Source: Candidatus Binatia bacterium (GTDB lineage: Bacteria; Desulfobacterota; Binatia; HRBIN30). Taken from it: a DNA stretch of 64,000 nucleotides. The notes under the pieces are model-generated. The model did not search any database, was not told where the DNA came from, and saw only the letters and a list, made by a program, of their open reading frames with translations. The translations under genes were made by a program, and so were the position numbers. Shown piece after piece: positions 60,691 through 64,000 of this stretch (within the stretch, counting starts at the first letter, position 1; every line of letters begins with the position of its first letter). The stretch covers positions 1,179,031-1,243,030 of the forward strand of contig BPIR01000002.1 in the NCBI GenBank assembly GCA_026004215.1. The letters are read 5' to 3'.

Positions 60691-61359
60691 TCACGCAAGC
60701 AAAGCCGCGAGGATTCCCGACAGAAAAACGCCGTCGAACGTCCCAGCGCCGCCAATCGAAGCCACAGGTGCGCCCAGCCCCGCGACCTTGTCGAGATTCA
60801 GCAAATCCGCACCAATCAAGGTGCCGAGACTGCCGCGGACGTATGCAAGCGCAGGCGCACGATGCCGACACAGCACCACCGCTACGATCGCGGCCACTGC
60901 TGGCGGTACAAAGATCGGAACAGCAATCCCCACGCCCCGAACCGGGTAAGCCAAAAAGTGCGTAATCACCGCCACGGAAGCAACCGCCGCAACAGCGCGC
61001 AGAAACAAGTGCTGCTTGAAGGTCAGGTAAAGGGAGACCAAAGTGGGGATGACAGCTCCGCCGACGTTGATCGCCACAATCGTGTGCGGCCTGTGGGTGA
61101 TGACTGGCACAACGTAGGACATACCAAAAAAGCGTACGATCTCTTGCTCGACTCGTGTTCCCCCGGGTACCTCGGCAATCGGGATGTTGATGTAGCTCCC
61201 GAGCAGCGACAACAAGAGCAAGCTGAAGATATATCGGCGCTCGATGCCAATGCGCTCGTACGCATACTCGATCACGCCGATCTCAATGGCAACGAACGCC
61301 ACGACCAGGAGCAACAAAAGCAGCAAGACGAAGGCGGCGGTGATTGGGAAATAATGCAT
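60691..61359 (-). CDS. DUF1614 family membrane protein
   Basis: 222 residues from ATG 61359 (MHYFPITAAFVLLLLLLLVVAFVAIEIGVIEYAYERIGI). Six or seven helices. Motifs SLLGSYINIPIAEV and VAINVGGAVIPTLVSLYL, with GSLGTLIGADLLNLDKVAGLGAPVASIGGAGTFDGVFLSGILAALLA at the end, are the DUF1614 pattern (GtLiGADllNL....g....siGGAGtfDgif). The conserved Asp/Asn and Gly suggest a transport or enzymatic site within the membrane, but function is unknown. Divergent from the MoxR operon? No: same strand, 159 bases upstream of it. Confidence 0.88.
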   Translation of the reverse strand: MHYFPITAAFVLLLLLLLVVAFVAIEIGVIEYAYERIGIERRYIFSLLLLSLLGSYINIPIAEVPGGTRVEQEIVRFFGMSYVVPVITHRPHTIVAINVGGAVIPTLVSLYLTFKQHLFLRAVAAVASVAVITHFLAYPVRGVGIAVPIFVPPAVAAIVAVVLCRHRAPALAYVRGSLGTLIGADLLNLDKVAGLGAPVASIGGAGTFDGVFLSGILAALLA

Positions 61360-61700
61360 GTGCACTGACCTTTCGAAGTTTCCAACCACACTCTTATCCC
61401 GTGGTCGAGGTTCACTGGTCCGAGGCGGACGGCGTGTTGCACGAACTACGGGCGAGCCATCAGCGCCTGCCGCTGCCTACTGATGCTTCGGCCTGCCTTT
61501 CCTCGATCGCGCCCCGCCGAGGGGTGCGACCTGCCAGTATTGCAAGGAGGCTCGGTCACGCGCGCTTGAGCGCGGTTGCACCCGGAGCGCTGCGAAACTT
61601 TCACCCCGGGTTCGCCGGGAAGCGATCGCCCCTTCTCCGCAAGCCAGGCTAGAGTTCCATCATATCGTGCAGGTCTGCGTCGGCGTGCACCCGGCTAAGT
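61360..61700. other. Intergenic region
   Basis: About 340 bases between the DUF1614 gene and the methyltransferase gene, both on the minus strand. I see no supported gene or repeat; it should hold the methyltransferase terminator and the DUF1614 promoter. Confidence 0.5.
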
Positions 61701-62747
61701 CTATTTTTGGGCCTCGAAAATCAGGTTGAATGGGGTTTGAGCTGCGCGGCGGAAACGCGTGAAGCCCGCCTCCATGAACACTTCGCGCAAGCGTGCTTCT
61801 CCGGCTTGTGCGCCCAGGCCGAGACCAACCTCCTGTGATAGGGAATTCGGCGTACAGATGAACGTGGATGCAGCATAAAACAAACGCCCTACAGGGGTAA
61901 GGTTCTCCTCCAAACGATCGCCGGCGAAGGGCTCCACTAGGAGTACCGTGCCATCCGAGGCCAATGTTTCGAACGCGTGACGGGCTGCGCCCACAGGGTC
62001 GCCCATGTCGTGGAGGCAATCGAAAAAGCAAATCAAGTCATAGTTGCGGGCCGGATAGTCCTTGGCAGTTCGGACCTCGAAGGTCACGCGTTCCGCAACC
62101 CCGTTTTCCTGCGCTCGGGTGCGGGCTGTGTCGACAGATGCTGCGTGAAAGTCGAACCCAAAAAAGCGCGACGCGCTATACGCCCGAGCCATCAGGATGG
62201 TCGAGGCTCCGTGTCCGCACCCGACGTCGGCCACTGTGGCCCCCGCTTTTAGTTTGCGTACCACACCACGAAGCGCTGGCAGCCATTCTGTCACAAGGTG
62301 AGTGCGATAGCCCGGCCGGAAGAACCGCTCGGCGCCGAGAAACAAACAGGGGTGGTGTTCGCCCCAGGAAAGTGCCCCACTGCCTCGCATGGCATCAATG
62401 ATCTTGTCCTTGTCCAAAAACAGGCTGGCTAAAACCTGGGCACCGCCCGCAACGTATACGGGCGAGTCTTCGACCGCGAGCGCCAACGCCTGTTCTTCCG
62501 GGAGGCGGAAGCGACCTTCCTTGACCTCTACGTAACCGGCGGCGGCCTGAGCGCAAAGCCACTCCCGAACCAGCCGCGGTTGGCAATGGGTACGTTGCGC
62601 CAACTCTTCGGGCGTAAGCGGTTCGCTTCCAGCCATTGCCTTGTACAAGCCGAGTTCGTCGCCAACGAGAACGCTGGCCCACATGGCCGCACCGCTCATG
62701 TCGTTGAGAAGCTTTCCCATGAAGTCGTTGAGCTTCGCCTCGTCCAT
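61701..62747 (-). CDS. SAM-dependent methyltransferase with winged-helix N-terminus
   Basis: 348 residues from ATG 62747 (ribosome-binding site GGAGAG). The N-terminal winged helix (about 20-90: WASVLVGDELGLYKAMAGSEPLTPEELAQRTHCQPRLVREWLCAQAAAGYVEVKEGRFRLPEEQ) resembles the dimerisation/substrate part of O-methyltransferases or the transcription-regulator-like S26348 type. The Rossmann domain has motif I TVADVGCGHGASTILMARAYSASRFFGFDFHAASVDTA and motif IV YDLICFFDCLHDMGDPVGAARHAFETL. Likely substrate is a small molecule. No biosynthetic cluster is near. Confidence 0.85.
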   Translation of the reverse strand: MDEAKLNDFMGKLLNDMSGAAMWASVLVGDELGLYKAMAGSEPLTPEELAQRTHCQPRLVREWLCAQAAAGYVEVKEGRFRLPEEQALALAVEDSPVYVAGGAQVLASLFLDKDKIIDAMRGSGALSWGEHHPCLFLGAERFFRPGYRTHLVTEWLPALRGVVRKLKAGATVADVGCGHGASTILMARAYSASRFFGFDFHAASVDTARTRAQENGVAERVTFEVRTAKDYPARNYDLICFFDCLHDMGDPVGAARHAFETLASDGTVLLVEPFAGDRLEENLTPVGRLFYAASTFICTPNSLSQEVGLGLGAQAGEARLREVFMEAGFTRFRRAAQTPFNLIFEAQK

Positions 62748-63053
62748 TGATGACTCTCCTCTCCAGAGCCCGGTCGCGGATCCCGAGGCGGTTTTTTCCG
62801 AACAACTATCGCACCGGCGTGGCCGTGACGGAAAAGCGCGATCGACTCGATTGCACGACGTTACGCCCCGCCTGGCGAGAATGTCAATGAAAACTTCCGG
62901 ATTTTTTCGTGCTCCGCGCTGCCCTTTCTTGAAACCGCTACACGCGAGACCCACACAGGGGCGCAAAACCGGCAATCGCCACCGCTCAGCCCATGGATTG
63001 CTCGCAAACTGGAAACTCGCTTAACCCGGCACGCGCGAAGCGAGAGCCCGACA
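62748..63053. other. Divergent promoter region
   Basis: 306 bases between the methyltransferase and mutY, which diverge. No gene or repeat recognised. Confidence 0.5.
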
Positions 63054-64000
63054 ATGGATTCAACGCAGAAGCTGCGGTGCACAGAGAACGGCTCGGGTCG
63101 GAACGATCGTGGGGCGGCCGCGTTTCCGCTCGACCCGGTCTTGGTCCGGTGGCTGCGCCGCCGGCTGCTGCGTTGGTATCGCGAACATGCGCGAGCCTGG
63201 CCGTGGCGGCGTGCTATGGGAAAGGCCTATCCCGTATGGATTTCCGAAGTGATGTTGCAGCAAACCCGCGTCGCAGTCGTGGCCAAGGCGTTTCCCGCAT
63301 TTTTGGCCCGCTTTCCTTCGCTTGCTCGTCTCGCTGCCGCCGACGTCGAGGAAGTGCTCGCCGCTTGGTCGGGTTTGGGCTACTACGCGCGGGCCCGCAA
63401 TCTCCACCGTGCGGCGCGGTGGTTGGTCGAACGTGGCTATCGAGACTTTCCGAGCGACTATGCCACAGCCCGGCGGCTTCCCGGCGTGGGGCCTTATATT
63501 GCTGCGGCGGTGTTATCCATCGCATACGGGCATCGGCTGGCCGCGGTGGACGCCAACGTACGGCGTGTGCTCCGCCGTGTGTTCGCGCTCGGCCTCGCAA
63601 CACGCCGCGGCCCCGCCCCGCAGGCGCTGGCGAATGCGTTGCTCGTACCGCAAGCGCCGGGTGACTGGAACCAAGCTCTTATGGAGTTGGGCCAGCGCTT
63701 GTGCACTCCTCGTGCGCCGAAGTGTTCCTCGTGTCCCTGGCAGCTTCGGTGCGCTGCCGCGCGTGCTTTGGCGCGAACCGAGCCCCCACAAACACGCGCG
63801 CGGGTAAGCCCGCGCGACCACATCCACTTGGTAGCCGAACTCGTCTTCGACCCCGCAGGCCGCCTTCTCGTGGAGCGCGGCGCGTTCCCGCACCTCAAGC
63901 ATTTGTGGCTTCCGCTGCTCCGCAGGGCCGCCGCGGATTCAAAAGCGTCGGAGCAAGCGGGTGCCGTACTGGGGGAATTCCGCCATGCGATTGTTCGCCG
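63054..64000 (+). CDS. mutY: A/G-specific adenine glycosylase, cut by the window end
   Basis: About 315 residues to the window edge. Start ATG 63054 gives an N-terminal extension of about 25 residues before DPVLVRWLRRRLLRWYREHARAWPWRR. Removes A opposite 8-oxoG. Signatures: YPVWISEVMLQQTRVAVVAKAFPAFLARFPSLARLAAADVEEVLAAWSGLGYYARARNLHRAA (catalytic Glu in SEVMLQQT), RRLPGVGPYIAAAVLSIAYGHRLAAVDANVRRVLRR (helix-hairpin-helix and catalytic Asp), and the 4Fe-4S loop CTPRAPKCSSCPWQLRC, spaced C-x6-C-x2-C-x5-C. The NUDIX-like 8-oxoG recognition domain begins near 63835 (LVAELVFDPAGRLLVERG) and is incomplete. Confidence 0.95.
   Translation, partial: MDSTQKLRCTENGSGRNDRGAAAFPLDPVLVRWLRRRLLRWYREHARAWPWRRAMGKAYPVWISEVMLQQTRVAVVAKAFPAFLARFPSLARLAAADVEEVLAAWSGLGYYARARNLHRAARWLVERGYRDFPSDYATARRLPGVGPYIAAAVLSIAYGHRLAAVDANVRRVLRRVFALGLATRRGPAPQALANALLVPQAPGDWNQALMELGQRLCTPRAPKCSSCPWQLRCAAARALARTEPPQTRARVSPRDHIHLVAELVFDPAGRLLVERGAFPHLKHLWLPLLRRAAADSKASEQAGAVLGEFRHAIVR

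Noticed and set aside
61344..61652. Plus-strand open frame of about 100 residues
   Set aside because: No ribosome-binding site or recognisable motif; it starts inside the DUF1614 gene on the other strand.

Overview
The window looks like a chromosomal segment of an uncultured, GC-rich, Gram-negative bacterium. Evidence is the lipoprotein and BamE-like genes, MltA, an RND/MMPL exporter and YidC with a large periplasmic domain. The Thr-Pro-rich secreted proteins, the dockerin-like EF-hand pairs (D.N.D...VDE), the haloalkane dehalogenase and the dispersed REP-like hairpins together remind me of deltaproteobacterial/Binatota-type genomes. That placement is inference; no rRNA is present to test it.

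Layout. 0.2-9.8 kb: two tandem paralogous secreted proteins, a dienelactone hydrolase, a flavin reductase-like gene, an AbrB-type regulator, mltA, two PLP aminotransferases (one DapL-like), a dockerin-like secreted protein and folK. 9.8-20.7 kb: an alkaline phosphatase with two BamE-like lipoproteins, ribF-rluD, an RND exporter with a small partner, an acyl-CoA synthetase and a DUF420 membrane protein. 20.75-28.13 kb: an accessory island bounded by two clusters of the same dispersed repeat. It holds a degenerate IS110 gene cut by an IS481 element (inverted repeats still visible), a second transposase stub, a decayed integron and an intact FitA/VapC-type toxin-antitoxin pair between 134-bp direct repeats. 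It ends with a lysoplasmalogenase pseudogene broken by an 11-bp duplication and by the repeat.

28.3-38.4 kb: a hisS-aspS-lipoprotein operon, a roughly 990-residue Thr-Pro-linked multidomain secreted protein, tungstate transporter genes tupBC (no tupA seen) and miaA. 38.9-44.7 kb: two hotdog thioesterases, then the classic origin-proximal run rpmH-rnpA-yidD-yidC-khpB-mnmE. Here rnpA has no usable start codon downstream of or inside rpmH, suggesting a nested arrangement. 44.7-52.6 kb: HNH nuclease, haloalkane dehalogenase, SnoaL-like protein, a matrixin-type secreted protease, acyl-CoA thioesterase II, tRNA-Gly(CCC), glutathione peroxidase and an ABC-2 exporter. 52.7-60.5 kb: a five-gene MoxR/DUF58/VWA operon. 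60.7-64 kb: DUF1614 protein, a methyltransferase and the start of mutY, which runs off the end.

The most notable find is the integron. An integrase remnant lies on the same strand as its cassettes (the inverted arrangement). Its centre is deleted and its catalytic tyrosine codon reads TAG. Two cassette genes follow, a methyltransferase and a 4-fold beta-flower protein, and each is followed by an attC-like site.
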